DNA of 64,000 bases from Benincasa hispida (taxonomy: Eukaryota > Streptophyta > Magnoliopsida > Cucurbitales > Cucurbitaceae). Where the stretch lies: positions 35,086,134 through 35,150,133 of the forward strand of contig NC_052349.1 of assembly GCF_009727055.1 (NCBI RefSeq). The letters run 5' to 3'. A program made the translations under genes and the position numbers. This document shows positions 24,477 to 35,348 of the stretch, piece after piece. Below the pieces are notes generated by a model. The model was not told the DNA's origin. It did no database searches and saw only the letters and a list, made by a program, of their open reading frames with translations. Every line of letters starts with the position of its first letter. The first letter of the stretch is position 1.

Positions 24477-25094
24477 AAATGGGCCCTTATAAGTTATAAT
24501 GGTGGGCTTATGGGCTTGAACAAATACAATAAAATGGTATATTAATATCGTGCCTTAACATTTCCACCTCAATTTTTCTTTCTTTGTTATCTACTTTTCA
24601 CCAATTTTTTAAAAAATCAAGCCAAACTTTGAGAACTAAAAGGTAGTTTTCAAAAAGTTGTTTTTATTTTTGGAATTTGGCTAAGAATTCAACCATTGTA
24701 TTTAAGAAATATTCAAATTATTATAAGAATTGTGTATAAAATAGACCTAATTTTAGAAAACGAAAATAAAAAACTAAATGATTACCGAGTGAAGCATAAA
24801 CAGTTTGATAATATTTTTCAAAATCATTATTGCCTGGTTTCAAAAAATACGAAAATCGCTTTCAAGGATGAAAAAAAAACAACATTTTCCTACTTATATA
24901 GCAAATGTATCTAAAATTTAATTTTTGATAAACTTTCTACTTGATTAGAATGGTAGAGGTAGGTAGAAGTTAATTCAAACCTTCACAAACATAAAAAGAA
25001 AAAAAAAAAAAAAAAAAACTCTTGTTTTTATTGGTAAAAAATTTAATTGTGGTGTTTAAGCTTTCCTTATTTTCTCTCCATATTTGTTTAAGTG
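24477..25094. repeat. Dispersed non-coding repeat fragment and upstream sequence
   Basis: The segment around 24590-24870 (AAAAAATCAAGCCAAACTTT, then TTTTTGGAATTTGGCTAAG) resembles a short interspersed repeat I recall from cucurbit introns and intergenic DNA; this is memory, not a search. No coding potential. The ORF at 24696-24914 overlaps it and is not supported. Confidence 0.35.
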
Positions 25095-25102
25095 TATAAA
25101 TA
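25095..25102 (+). promoter_or_regulatory. Candidate TATA box of the PI-PLC X-domain gene
   Basis: TATAAATA lies about 450 bases upstream of the chosen ATG (25545). If used, the 5' UTR would be about 420 bases and would contain the small uORF at 25291-25389. No closer good TATA motif was seen. Confidence 0.35.
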
Positions 25103-25290
25103 GTAGCTAGCACTAGCACCACTCACCACTGGCCCCTTAATAAGGAAATATTTTTGTGGGCAAGGACATTTCGAATTTTAAAAATCATACCAAACCAAAA
25201 CCAAGAAGTTACAAAATGCAATAAACTCTACGTAAATGTAATTCAATTAATAAATAAATTTCTTTATTATTGTTCAATTTGAAAAAGAAA

Positions 25291-25389
25291 ATGATTGCGA
25301 GAGTGAGACGTGAGAGCGAGTGTAGTAAATATCCGTACGACTCTGCGCGCCTTAACAGTTTTGAGTCCTTCTCAGCATCCATCGTATGA
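25291..25389 (+). other. Candidate upstream ORF (32 codons)
   Basis: ATG at 25291 opens a 32-codon frame ending TGA at 25387-25389, in the probable 5' leader of the PI-PLC X-domain gene. It does not overlap the main start. Whether it is transcribed depends on the true start site. Confidence 0.3.
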
Positions 25390-25544
25390 ACTCGCTTTTC
25401 GTTTCTTCAAAGTCTTTCCTTTCAATCTCCACTTCTCTTTTCAATTTTCTTTCTCCATTTTCCCACCTACATTCCCGGAAAGTTTTAGCCATCTTCCCGG
25501 CAATATTCCCGCTCTGAAAAACGCTTCTTTCCCTCTTCCACTTA

Positions 25545-28500
25545 ATGGGGCTTCCTCATTTCTTCCAGAGATTACTTCCAGCAGTCCTTCTGTTCCACAT
25601 TCTCTTTCTCTTCGATTCTTCTTCATCCTTTCGGGTTCGTTTCCCCCTTCATTCCATGACCCACTTCCTTTTTCCTTTCCAATTGAATGTGTTTCTCTGT
25701 TTCTTCTTCAGGAGGGACGAACTTGTATTGTGAACAGAAACTGCGACGCCGGATTGCATTGCGAGACCTGCTTCGCCGACGGCAATGTCCGCCCCCGCTG
25801 CACTCGAATCCAGCCGATCAGTCCGATTTCAAAGGTCTGTAATGTAACAGCGCTCTGTTTATTTCTGTTTTTTCTGCGATTGTGGGTTTTTTTTTTTTTT
25901 TTTATTTTGGGGTTATTGGTATTTTTGGAGCAGGTGAAGGATCTTCCGTTTAATCATTACGCATGGTTGACAACCCACAACTCTTTTGCGAAATTAGGGG
26001 CGAAATCGGCTACTGGGTCTCTGATTCTTGCTCCCACGAATCAGCAGGACTCCATTACTAGCCAGCTCAATGTACGTTACCTTACTGTCTTTCCTTTTCT
26101 GCTTCGTTATTGTTGTTTCTTTCTCCTGTTTGGGTTGTGGAATATTCGAGCGAAGAGTAAAGTAGAACCTGGAAAAGGATATGTAACAATTCTGTAACGT
26201 TTATTGGGCGGGATAGCGGTCAGTCTTATCGTTCCTATAGTTGAAAATTACATCGGTTTTTGTATGTTCGGTTCACCTGCCCTGAAAGCGAACCTCTTCT
26301 ATTGCTTATTGTCTCTAACTGGAAAGGCCAAAACCCCTTTTGTTTTTTCCCTCCTTCAACCTAATTTACTACCATTTGCACACTTTTTTCAGATGGAATT
26401 AAAATTAGAGCGAGTTTGTTCATTGTTGAGAATGTATTGATGTGTGTAGAAGCAAAACAGAAATCTTGGAAAATTAAGGAAAAATGTATGCTAAAAATGG
26501 TAACATCCCCTTTGAGAAAAAAATAATAAACTTTGTTTGGATTGGATTGAGTTGGAATATGATGATTAATGGGTCTTCAGTTGATATCTTTTCCAAAATT
26601 TGTCAGGATTCGCTGATCCAGCTAAAATTATTTTCTTAAAAAAGACAACATACTTTTTCTTTTTCTTTTTTTATTTAGAAAATTCTTTCAGAACTCTGGG
26701 CCTTTTTGGAGCTTTTTAACATTCCAACTAAATAATTAGTTTATGTACTTAAAATGCTGTATATTCTATTCAACTACTGACTACTGTTTTTAATTCAACG
26801 TGTAGAAATGGGTAAGTAGATAGAATATTATTGAAAAACTTTTCAGAAAATATTTTAGAAAATGACCCAAATGACCAGAAAATTCCTGCCTAAAGGCCTC
26901 AACTTATAAAGTTGAACTGAATTGTTCCCATATCTTGTATCATTTTAAACTAGACAAATTTTCTGCCCTAATAGTTTAATTGAATCTCAAAACATTTATT
27001 CAACCCAGCTGAAATAGGAGCTGTGGTGGCTCCAAAAACTGAAGGAGAAGGACAATTCCCCCTTATATTTGTCTCATATATATTCGCACATATAAACTTT
27101 ACAATTTAAATGTTTTCCTTCATGCCTCCCTTTAATAGTTAGAATTAAAAATTATATGCATAAAAAATAAGTAAAGTTTGATTGAAAAATTAATGATCCT
27201 GCTCCGCCTGTGAACAGTTCTATTTGGAGTGCTAGCCCTGTTTTTAGGTTGCTTTATTTTAAATGAAAGAAACATGAAAATCTTTGCTTGACAGCCCAAC
27301 TCAGCCGATATCTTGACCTAAAAAGTTCAGTAAGATTTTTTTCCACTACTCATATTATAAATAATGGTTAGGCGTGTGGTTTCTGGTTTATTCCTCTATT
27401 GTTTTTTCATTTTTGGTGCAAGCGTGACTCAGTCACTTGAATATGCCACTCTTTTTTGTCTTATTCATTTTCAAATAAGCATATGGCCTCTCTCTCTCTC
27501 ACATGTTCTTGTGAATCTTTTGGTCCTAGTATGTAAGAGATTCTCTCTCTCATGTGCTGGTGATTTTTTAGTCCTAGTTCTCTATTTTAATTGGGAGGAA
27601 AGATAAGGGTCGCTTGGCAACTACTTAAACTACATTGTTTAATGATCTCTCTTTACTCTTGCAGAAGGCAATTGAGGTTCATGTTGCTATCAAGAATAAG
27701 CAACCCTGAAAGAATGATAAATCTTTAAGCAAAAGCTAGCTAAAAAAAGTTAAAAACTTTTTAGGATTGGTTTCATAACCTTTTTTGTTCTGTCTTTCCT
27801 TACCCAAATGAATTCGATCATGACAACTTTTTATTGGGTTCTGTGTGAACTGCTCAAGAGATGGGTGGAGACTAGACTGCACCAAAGTTTTTTTTTTTTT
27901 TTTCCTATTATATATATATATGGTTATATATGGTTCCTGGAGACCACCTTCCTCCTCTTTTATTTATTTATTTATTATTAATATTATTATTATTATTATT
28001 ATTAATTTTTTTTTTTTTTGCCTTTTCTAATCTGGTTAAAATTTGAAAATGAAATCTAAAAAATAGTAGTATACATCCTTCTTTAAAAAGCAGAAAATTA
28101 AAGGCGGAATTATTGTGAGGCAGGGTCTTACTTTTGGAATATCTTGATGACCCTTTTAGTTTTTAACGAGAAGGAACGCGAGATCAATTTTAAGACAAAA
28201 GAAAAAATCATAATTTTAATGGGATTGTCATTTTTAGAGCAATTCGTAATCATATTAACAGTTTAGTATATTTTAGTGACTTTCACTTCAAATGAAGTGG
28301 CTTGATAAAAGTTGTGTGAATTAGATTAGATGGATACTGAGTAACTAGAATTCTCTACCCTTTGAACAATACTAGACGAATACGATACAATTTCGAATGT
28401 TTCTTCACCGCATATTGATTATTAATAAGCCTGTGTACTACACTTTTTGATGTTCAATTTTCATTTTGCAGAATGGTGCCAGAGGGTTTATGCTTGATAT

Positions 28501-29896
28501 GTATGACTTTGAAAACGATATATGGTTGTGTCACTCTTTCGGAGGCCAATGCTACAACTATACAGCTTTTGTAAGTGTGCATATTGCAGACTGTTAATTT
28601 GGTGGTCTGAAAATTGGCTTGATATTCCTTCATTTCCTCGTTTATGTTATTTTGAACAAGTTCATGCAAATACTTTCAATGACCAGCAACCTGCCATTAA
28701 TGTTCTCAAAGAGTTCCAAGCATTTCTTGAAGCAAACCCATCGGAAATCGTTACCATCATCATCGAAGACTATGTCACGTCACCAAAGGGTCTAACTAAT
28801 GTGTTTGGTGCTGCTGGTCTGAGAAAATTCTGGTTTCCAGTATGGAGAATGCCCAAGAATGGTGGAGATTGGCCCACAGTTAGCGACATGATCCAGAAAA
28901 ACCAACGTTTGCTCGTTTTTACTTCAAAAGCGGCAAAAGAAGCCTCTGAAGGAATTGCATATGTTTGGAAATACATGGTAGAAAACCAATGTAAGCTCAT
29001 TTTCATACTTGAGTAGACTGAATAAAACTTGGAGAATCCAATAGCTTTTCTTATTGATTCAACCATTCCACAGATGGGGATGGAGGAATGAGAGCAGGTT
29101 CATGCCCGAACCGAGGAGAATCACCACCGATGAACACGACTTCAAGGTCGCTTGTAATTGTAAATTTCTTTAGAACTGCTCCAAATTTCCCTGAAGCTTG
29201 CAAGGACAACTCTGCTCCATTACTCAACATGGTGAACACCTGCTATAATTCAGCAGGAAATAGATGGCCTAACTTCATTGCTGTTGACTTCTACAGGGTA
29301 ACTAACTACAAAACTAAACCATTAAATCAGTTGCTTCAAATTTCTCTGAAACTGATGACCGATGTATATACTCAACATAGTTCAATTTGGTATGAAAATA
29401 TTTCAGAGAAGCGATGGGGGAGGAGCTGCCGAAGCCGTCGATGTAACGAACGGTCACTCTGTTTGTGGATGTCCAAACATTTCAACTTGCAAGGTTAGTG
29501 ATTACTACTATACTACAATCACTATGGGAACTTCTTGCAATCTCTGAACATAGTTAGTTCGGAAAGCATTGAGAGATAAAGATTGAACGTAGAAGAAGAT
29601 TAAGAAAACAAATGAAAACAATGGCATTGAAACTGAAAAATGGTCTAGGTAACCATTTTTCTAGCATTTTAAGATGTCAAAAAGTTTGGTTTTGATGGAT
29701 CATCATACAGGAAAACATGAGATTTGGGGCCTGTGAGTTACCTGAGGCAATTGATGCAGCAACATCATCATCAGCAGCAGCAGATGTGCAAAACAGCTCC
29801 GCCGAATCAAAATGCAGATTAGCTCAATTGTTTGCTTTGACGGCCACATTACTTGCTGCACTCTTTCTCCTGTCACTCCAGGAATTTCATGTTTAG
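25545..29896 (+). CDS. PI-PLC X-domain-containing protein, eight coding exons, GPI-anchor-like tail
   Basis: Coding exons by GT/AG sites and protein continuity: 25545-25634, 25712-25834, 25934-26071, 28472-28570, 28687-28990, 29074-29297, 29407-29493 and 29711-29896, giving 416 residues. Residues 1-29 form a hydrophobic signal peptide. A Cys-rich stretch follows (C35, C41, C47, C50, C60). The phosphodiesterase X-domain starts near residue 76; H86 (in W-L-T-T-H-N-S-F) and H138 (in W-L-C-H-S-F-G-G) match the two general acid/base histidines of bacterial-type PI-PLC. R121, D126 and the later W-P-T-V and L-L-V-F-T-S blocks are also typical. The tail (residues 391-412) is hydrophobic after a Ser/Ala-rich segment, which suggests a GPI anchor at the cell surface. 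There is no Y domain, EF-hand or C2 domain, unlike the classical plant PI-PLC. The family resembles Arabidopsis At5g67130-type proteins; substrate is unproven. Intact and probably functional. Confidence 0.93.
26072..28471 (+). other. Long intron 3 (2.4 kb) of the PI-PLC X-domain gene
   Basis: The donor is AAT/GTACGT and the acceptor TTTTGCAG/AATGG. It separates the first histidine exon from the second. It is T-rich, holds TATTTATT/ATTATT microsatellites at 27958-28005 and no recognised transposon. ORFs at 26204-26440, 27364-27606 and 27845-28030 are accidental. It is much longer than the other introns (about 80-220 bases). Confidence 0.85.
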
Positions 29897-31204
29897 GATA
29901 GTTCTTCAATACCCTTTCAAGTAATTTAAAGGTTTTTTTTCCCTTTCCTACATGATAGATGACTATATGTTAAAAAGAACTCGGAAAAAGTTCAAAAATA
30001 TTTAAAAGTCTTACAATGAAACTGCCAGTTTGGTAGTGGTTTTAAAATGATTAAAATTACTTCGATATATATCTTTGATTATTTTGTCGCTTCAATGTTT
30101 TACTTTGCACTTTTAAATGCAAAATTTTTACGGTCAAAATTAGTTGTAAATTATTAAAAGTAAATTATGGACTTATTTTAAAAATGATAGAAGTGATTTT
30201 AACAATATCAAATTACTTCCAACATCTTTTTAATCATTCAAAATCAATTTAATATTCTATTTTACACTTTTAAACTACTTTTTATACATGATTTTGAGTG
30301 ATCAAAAGATATATTTGAGACTGATCTTGAATCTAACAAAATTGATATCGATCATTTCAAAACTACGGCCAAACAAAATTTTGGAAGGACTCTCAACCCC
30401 AAAGTGATTCAAGTTCTTAAATTTGAAAATCGTACTTGGATTTTAACTTACATTTTTTTTTTTAGTTCATCTAACATCTAATATATGTCTAAACCATTTG
30501 AGCTATGGTTCGCTATCTTATGAGATTTTGCATTTATGCAATTTTCGTCATTGTGTTTGATTTTGAGGAATTGGTGTAAGGTCACATTTACCCCGACTAT
30601 AAAATAATAAATCAATGGTAATAGAAAAGGTGGGTCAATTTGATTGTTTTTTGTGTTGTTTACTTATGTTTTGCATTTGTATTAACACATGAAACTACTT
30701 CCAAATTTATAAGGGGAAAAAAAAAAAACCAAACTGGTTGACAAACGTGCTCAATTTAATTGCGTCTACCATTACCATTATTATTACTGTTCTAAAGAAA
30801 AAATTATGAATTTTGACACATTTACAGTTATCGTTATCATTTAACTATCAAAGGTAAATATAAGAAAATTCATAATTTCAAGTAAACACAATCCAATTAC
30901 ATTTATAATTCAGATTCATTACAATTGATCCATAAATGAGAACTCGTTATAATTATACCAATTTTTATTACAATTTGGTAAACTTGACCAAAGTTTCTCC
31001 ACCAACCATGTGGATGAAAGGAATGCAAGTTAAAATAACTCTTGTTCAAGAAATAAAAAAAAATAAAAAAAATCTTCTGAATTTTTAGTCACCAACCCAT
31101 TTTGTCAACATACATTTTCCTTGAGTTAATTCTATACAAGTTGAGGTGACAAAAGAATATGTTTTTCCCCATTAATTTTTGCTAAACAAATCATTTAAAA
31201 AGAA
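29897..31204. other. Intergenic region between two convergent genes
   Basis: AT-rich non-coding DNA. It holds the 3' ends of both genes but no clear AATAAA at the expected distance. No ORF, repeat family or RNA gene was recognised. Confidence 0.6.
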
Positions 31205-33211
31205 TTAAAAAATTTTGAATTTCTTTTTCTTTCTTTCCTTTCCCTCTCTTTGTTTCCTTCCCCATCGTCGTAGCCACCCTTTTCTACGCTTAGATTTGGA
31301 ACACCGACCACTACCGCCGTCCTTAACTACATCCACCGCCCTCCTCCGCCGTGGTTTGGAATGCCAACAACCACAACATCGCGTAGAATTAGAATGATCG
31401 GTGTCAGCCACCACGCCCGTAACGCCGGCGGCATCCACCACCTCATTATGAACTTCCGAAACGCCATTGTCGACCAACCCTTCTTTTTCATGCAATTTTG
31501 CAATGCTAACAGATTCCTTCTTTCTCCCTCTGCACATGTCTAGTGTTGGTAGCCACCCACAGATCTGGAATCCCCAACCTCCTTCCCTAGATTTTGGACT
31601 CCGGCGGTGTTGGCGGCGACTACCCTCTTTTCCCCCAAGTTTGAAACACCGGCAGCAACCACCTTCATCCTCCTGGTTCAAATCTGAAACACCAGAATCC
31701 ACAATTTCCTCCTGGTTCAAATCTGGTTCAAATGTCTCCTGAATGCTGCCGGAAGACGCATTCTCTTCCTTACCGGCAGACATCTTCTCCTCCGTACTTT
31801 GAACTGGAATGTCGTCGGCAGCCACCTGTTTTTCCTTGCCGTCATCTGGAATGCCGTCAGCCACTGCAATGCTCTCTTTCTGAGGATCTGGAATGACAGC
31901 AACAACCTCCTCCTTTTGAACGTCGGGAGGCGCCTTTTCTTCTTCCTCTCGATGATTTGAAGCATCAACGGTGATCCTTTCCCCACACAGAAAAAACCTA
32001 GGCAACCATCCTCTTGTGCAGATCTGGAATGGCCAACAAATTCCCCCTTGAGTAGATTTGGAATGCCATTCCTCATCGGCAGCAACCACCTCCTCCCCCT
32101 CCGGCGGATCTGAAACAGAGACAACCACTTTCTCTTCCCTGCCTGGATTTGGAACTTCGGAAACCGCATTCCTCCTCCGCCCGCAGATGTGTAATGTCGG
32201 CATACATTTAAAACAACTGCAGCAGCCACCACTCCCTTCTTTCTGCAAATCTGGAACGTCGACGTTTGAAGAATCTTCAGACGCCAGCGCCTCCTTCTCG
32301 AATGTCTTTGGATTGTCGTCCACTGTTTTCCTCCCTGCGCAGCAGATGTGGGATTGGAATGCTTGTAAGCATTCCACTGAATCGCCCTCTTGCTTGTTTA
32401 CCTTATCATTAGCCACTTCTTCTTCTACCTCTGGAACATCAACAACCGCCTCTTCCTTGCTGGCCACCACATTCCTCCTCCTGCAAATCTGAAACGCCGG
32501 GAAACATCCACATCGTCCACAACAGCAACCACTCCCCTCCTCCTTACGCAGATCTGAACCGCCGACGACGACGACTTCCTCTTCCTTCACCAAATCTGGA
32601 CCACGATTAGCCACTTCCTCCGTCCGCAGATTCGGATCGTCGGTAACCGCTCCATCCTCTTTTTGAAGAACAACTATGCTTTTTCTTCTCCCGCAGATCT
32701 GGAACGTTGGGAAACACCTGCAACCACACCCGTCCTTTTCGAGAACATCGCTGACAGCCACCACCGTCTCCTCCTCCCGCAGATTCGAAACGACGGTAAC
32801 AACCTCTACCTCTGAACCATTGGTAACCACCTTTCTCTTCCTTAGAGAGAGATGGAATTTTAATGCACACTCCCGCCGCGTAGATTTGGAACTTTGCCAA
32901 CAACAACAACCAGCTCGCGCAGATATAGAATCATCCACAGCCTGCACTCTGTCCTTCGGAACATCGGCGACAACTGCCCCACCATCCTCTGACGAATCAA
33001 AAACGACGACAGGGGTCCTTACAACGGGGCGATTGCCATTAACAGGTTTAGATTTGGAATTGGCATCGTTGCAAGAACCTGAATGACCGACTGAGTTTAG
33101 CCATTTAGTGAAAGTGGGCAATTCCTCCATCTGGAGGTTCCTCCGTTGGCGGGGCTTCCTTGATTTCGGTTCTTCCATTTGCTTATCAGTGGTCATAAAA
33201 AAATCGACCAT
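31205..33211 (-). CDS. Cysteine-rich, internally repetitive protein of unknown function (668 aa)
   Basis: An open frame of 709 codons runs without a stop; the first in-frame ATG is at 33211 (the upstream 41 codons begin with GTG and include 18 serines encoded by a GAA/TTC microsatellite, so I exclude them). The 668-residue product alternates acidic, Val/Glu-rich spacers with about nine basic Cys-rich blocks, at about residues 102, 161-177, 228-247, 281-295, 328-348, 389-412, 517-528, 545-565 and 611-624. A typical block reads GCGCRCFPTFQICGRRK. The C-terminus is Lys/Arg-rich. No signal peptide, membrane segment or known catalytic motif was recognised. Such a long stop-free frame in AT-rich DNA, with higher local G+C, favours a real single-exon gene, possibly lineage-specific. 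It could be a metal-binding or lipid-modified protein, but that is a guess. The other strand has only short shadows. Confidence 0.65.
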   Translation of the reverse strand: MVDFFMTTDKQMEEPKSRKPRQRRNLQMEELPTFTKWLNSVGHSGSCNDANSKSKPVNGNRPVVRTPVVVFDSSEDGGAVVADVPKDRVQAVDDSISARAGCCCWQSSKSTRRECALKFHLSLRKRKVVTNGSEVEVVTVVSNLREEETVVAVSDVLEKDGCGCRCFPTFQICGRRKSIVVLQKEDGAVTDDPNLRTEEVANRGPDLVKEEEVVVVGGSDLRKEEGSGCCCGRCGCFPAFQICRRRNVVASKEEAVVDVPEVEEEVANDKVNKQEGDSVECLQAFQSHICCAGRKTVDDNPKTFEKEALASEDSSNVDVPDLQKEGSGGCCSCFKCMPTLHICGRRRNAVSEVPNPGREEKVVVSVSDPPEGEEVVAADEEWHSKSTQGGICWPFQICTRGWLPRFFLCGERITVDASNHREEEEKAPPDVQKEEVVAVIPDPQKESIAVADGIPDDGKEKQVAADDIPVQSTEEKMSAGKEENASSGSIQETFEPDLNQEEIVDSGVSDLNQEDEGGCCRCFKLGGKEGSRRQHRRSPKSREGGWGFQICGWLPTLDMCRGRKKESVSIAKLHEKEGLVDNGVSEVHNEVVDAAGVTGVVADTDHSNSTRCCGCWHSKPRRRRAVDVVKDGGSGRCSKSKRRKGWLRRWGRKQREGKERKKKKFKIF

Positions 33212-33336
33212 GGAAGAGGAAGAGGAAGAAGAAGAAGAAGAAGAAGAAGAAGAAGAAGAAGAAGAAGGAAACTGAAAGAGAAAGAAGCAATTGGCAATGG
33301 AAAGGACTCTGAAAATTGGGAATGAGGTTCCCACAT
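33193..33336 (-). other. Upstream ORF overlapping the start of the Cys-rich gene
   Basis: An ATG at 33336-33334, in a different frame, opens a 47-codon ORF whose stop (about 33193) lies 18 bases beyond the main ATG at 33211. It reads through the microsatellite as a run of Leu. If the transcript starts upstream of 33336, scanning ribosomes would meet it first. Confidence 0.4.
33217..33268. repeat. GAA/TTC trinucleotide microsatellite
   Basis: About 12-14 units of GAA on the plus strand directly upstream of the main ATG of the minus-strand gene. Length variation would alter the leader or, if translated, a Ser or Leu run. Confidence 0.9.
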
Positions 33337-33396
33337 TCTGACCTCTCCACAGCCAATAATTCCCTTGGAAAATAGCTTCAGAGGAGAGAGAATATT

Positions 33397-33405
33397 CATA
33401 TTTAT
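33397..33405 (-). promoter_or_regulatory. Possible TATA element of the Cys-rich gene
   Basis: The minus strand reads ATAAATATG in an otherwise AT-rich upstream zone. If used, transcription would start near 33370 and the upstream ATG at 33399 would be outside the transcript, but the one at 33336 would be inside. Confidence 0.25.
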
Positions 33406-34958
33406 TTTCTATTTTTGAAATGCCACGCTACACAGAATTACTTCATAACTCTTTTTTTTTAGTTAAAAACAAAATTTTAATCCTTTTCCCCGTAATTATC
33501 AAAAACAAAAAACAAACAACTCTCTCCAATGCTTTTAAAAGTTAACTTTTACACACGTTTCAAAATTAGAAATTTCAATGTGCGTTGACCTAGAAGAATA
33601 TTTCACATCATCACATCAATTCAAGTCATAGAAACCCTGTTTTAAATCTTAATTTCAACTTAAAAAAATATAAGCCTATTTTTTAAGAAGATTTTCAAAA
33701 TTAAAAAAAAAAAAGAAAAATAATTTACACAAAAAATAATCTTTTTTCAATAGAGGTTATCGAAAGTTTATTAGTGTCTATCAATAAAACAAAATGATAG
33801 AAGTTCATCATTGATAATATGCGATAGATATTTATAATATTTTTTTGTTATTTCTGCAGTTTCATATTTTTTTTATTGGTGAAATTTTTCCTTTTTTTAA
33901 CACTGTGTATGATTTTAGTTCTTTTTCACTTAAATATTTTAATGGTAAGAAAAATAAAAAATATATTTTATAATTAATAATGTTGTTTTTATTAATGTAT
34001 TTAATTGAGTAAGTTGAATTTATGGTTTTAATTTTATGGACTTGGGTTTAAACTAAAACAGAGGATGAATAATGTATTTTATTAGTTCTATTTCTATTTT
34101 TCTAAAAAAAAAAAATGTGACTAATTTGGGTATTATCGTCACTCACAAGACAAATTTGGTAATTGTGTTTTCTTTTTAAGAATAATAGGAAAGAGTATTA
34201 GTTGGTTCTAATTTTAGTACAAAATAAAAGGTTCTACTTTTTGATGTATAACATTTTTTAGCGGGATTTGAGAAATTTTCACGTTCTAGATTGAGTGTTT
34301 TTTTATGGCTAGATTTAATTGACTTATTGAGCCCTTTTTTAGGGGGGAAAAAGTTTTGGGTTAAATGGTTATAATTAGCATTTATAGTTTATAATTAAAA
34401 TAGTCATTATGATGGAATAAAATCATAATAAATAATCTCCGGCGTGTTTCTACCCATCCATAAAGACTATTTATAAGATTTTTATCAAATCATAGAGACT
34501 AACTTTTATTTTTTATTTTTTAATTCTACAACTAAATTTATAGTTTAACCAATAATTAAAAAAAAAAGTTAAAAATATCATTTTGGTCATGTAGTTTAAA
34601 GTTTGTTTAAATTTAGTCTCTACTTTCAGATGTTTAATTTTAGTAACTAAACTTTGAATAAATATTAATTTTTGTATCTACTACTAGTTTATTGTTGATT
34701 TCTTAAAAAACTTATATTCTCTACTAGTATTTTTACTTATAAATTTTGAAAATATATTATATATTACAATTTTTTTTTGCATGAAAATTATTATTATTAT
34801 TATTATTTTTGAAGTCAATTTTGATACAAATTAATTTTAAGAGACTACATTTAAGAATTAGACTATGGACCAAAATTGGACTGAACCAAGGGAGACACCG
34901 TACCATCAAGACTCAAATCTGAAACCCAACAATGCAATTATAGATTTGAGAATGAAAC
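33406..34958. other. Intergenic AT-rich DNA
   Basis: Holds homopolymer runs and an ATT microsatellite (about 34789-34807). I see no gene, TE ends or RNA gene in it. Confidence 0.6.
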
Positions 34959-35345
34959 CTAGTAGTAGAACATTCTTTCCTTCGCTCGGGATATTTCAAT
35001 GTTAATGATACATTGAACGTTGTTTGTTGTAGTCGTAGGGCTCACCATAATTTCCTTTCCTTGTTTCTTCTCCTTTGTTATTTTTTCGAGTATTTTTTCT
35101 GTAATTTCTTCTCTCTCTTTTGGATCCTTAATGCTTTCAAGTGTCAAAGTGTTTCTTGCTTCATCTAAGAATACTACATATTCTTTTTCTAATCAAGTTT
35201 TAAGTGTCAGTGCTTCACCTCGCTCTTTTTCTTTTTCATTCAAAGTATGTACGTTGTTGAGCAAGGTCCTTTGGGGAGTAATCTTCAATTCATTTGTACA
35301 TTCTTCTATTTGAATCTCCAAATTTTGTTGAGATGTTGCATCACT
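34959..35345 (-). pseudogene. Decayed coding fragment, Lys/Glu-rich, unidentified
   Basis: Read from about 35340 leftwards the minus strand gives a nearly continuous polypeptide of about 115 residues with one in-frame stop. It includes a highly charged segment with E-E-I-T-E-K-I-L-E-K and K-K-Q-G-K-E. This may be a remnant of a host or transposon gene cut by the gypsy LTR at 35349. I do not recognise a family. Confidence 0.3.
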
Positions 35346-35348
35346 TTC

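Noticed and set aside
25310..26197. 295-codon plus-strand ORF through exons 1-3 of the PI-PLC X-domain gene
   Set aside because: It begins with GTG, lacks a signal peptide in that frame and reads through introns; only exon 2 and exon 3 codons within it are real.
27364..28030. Possible small genes in intron 3
   Set aside because: Frames are T-rich translations of intron sequence and microsatellites, without homologous motifs.
31215..33086. Plus-strand ORFs of 60-144 codons and a minus-strand 171-codon ORF over the Cys-rich gene
   Set aside because: They are shadow frames of the 668-codon gene with no domain and no support of their own.
33212..33334. N-terminal extension with poly-Ser of the Cys-rich protein
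   Set aside because: It starts with GTG, not ATG, and consists mostly of microsatellite; the first ATG in frame is at 33211.
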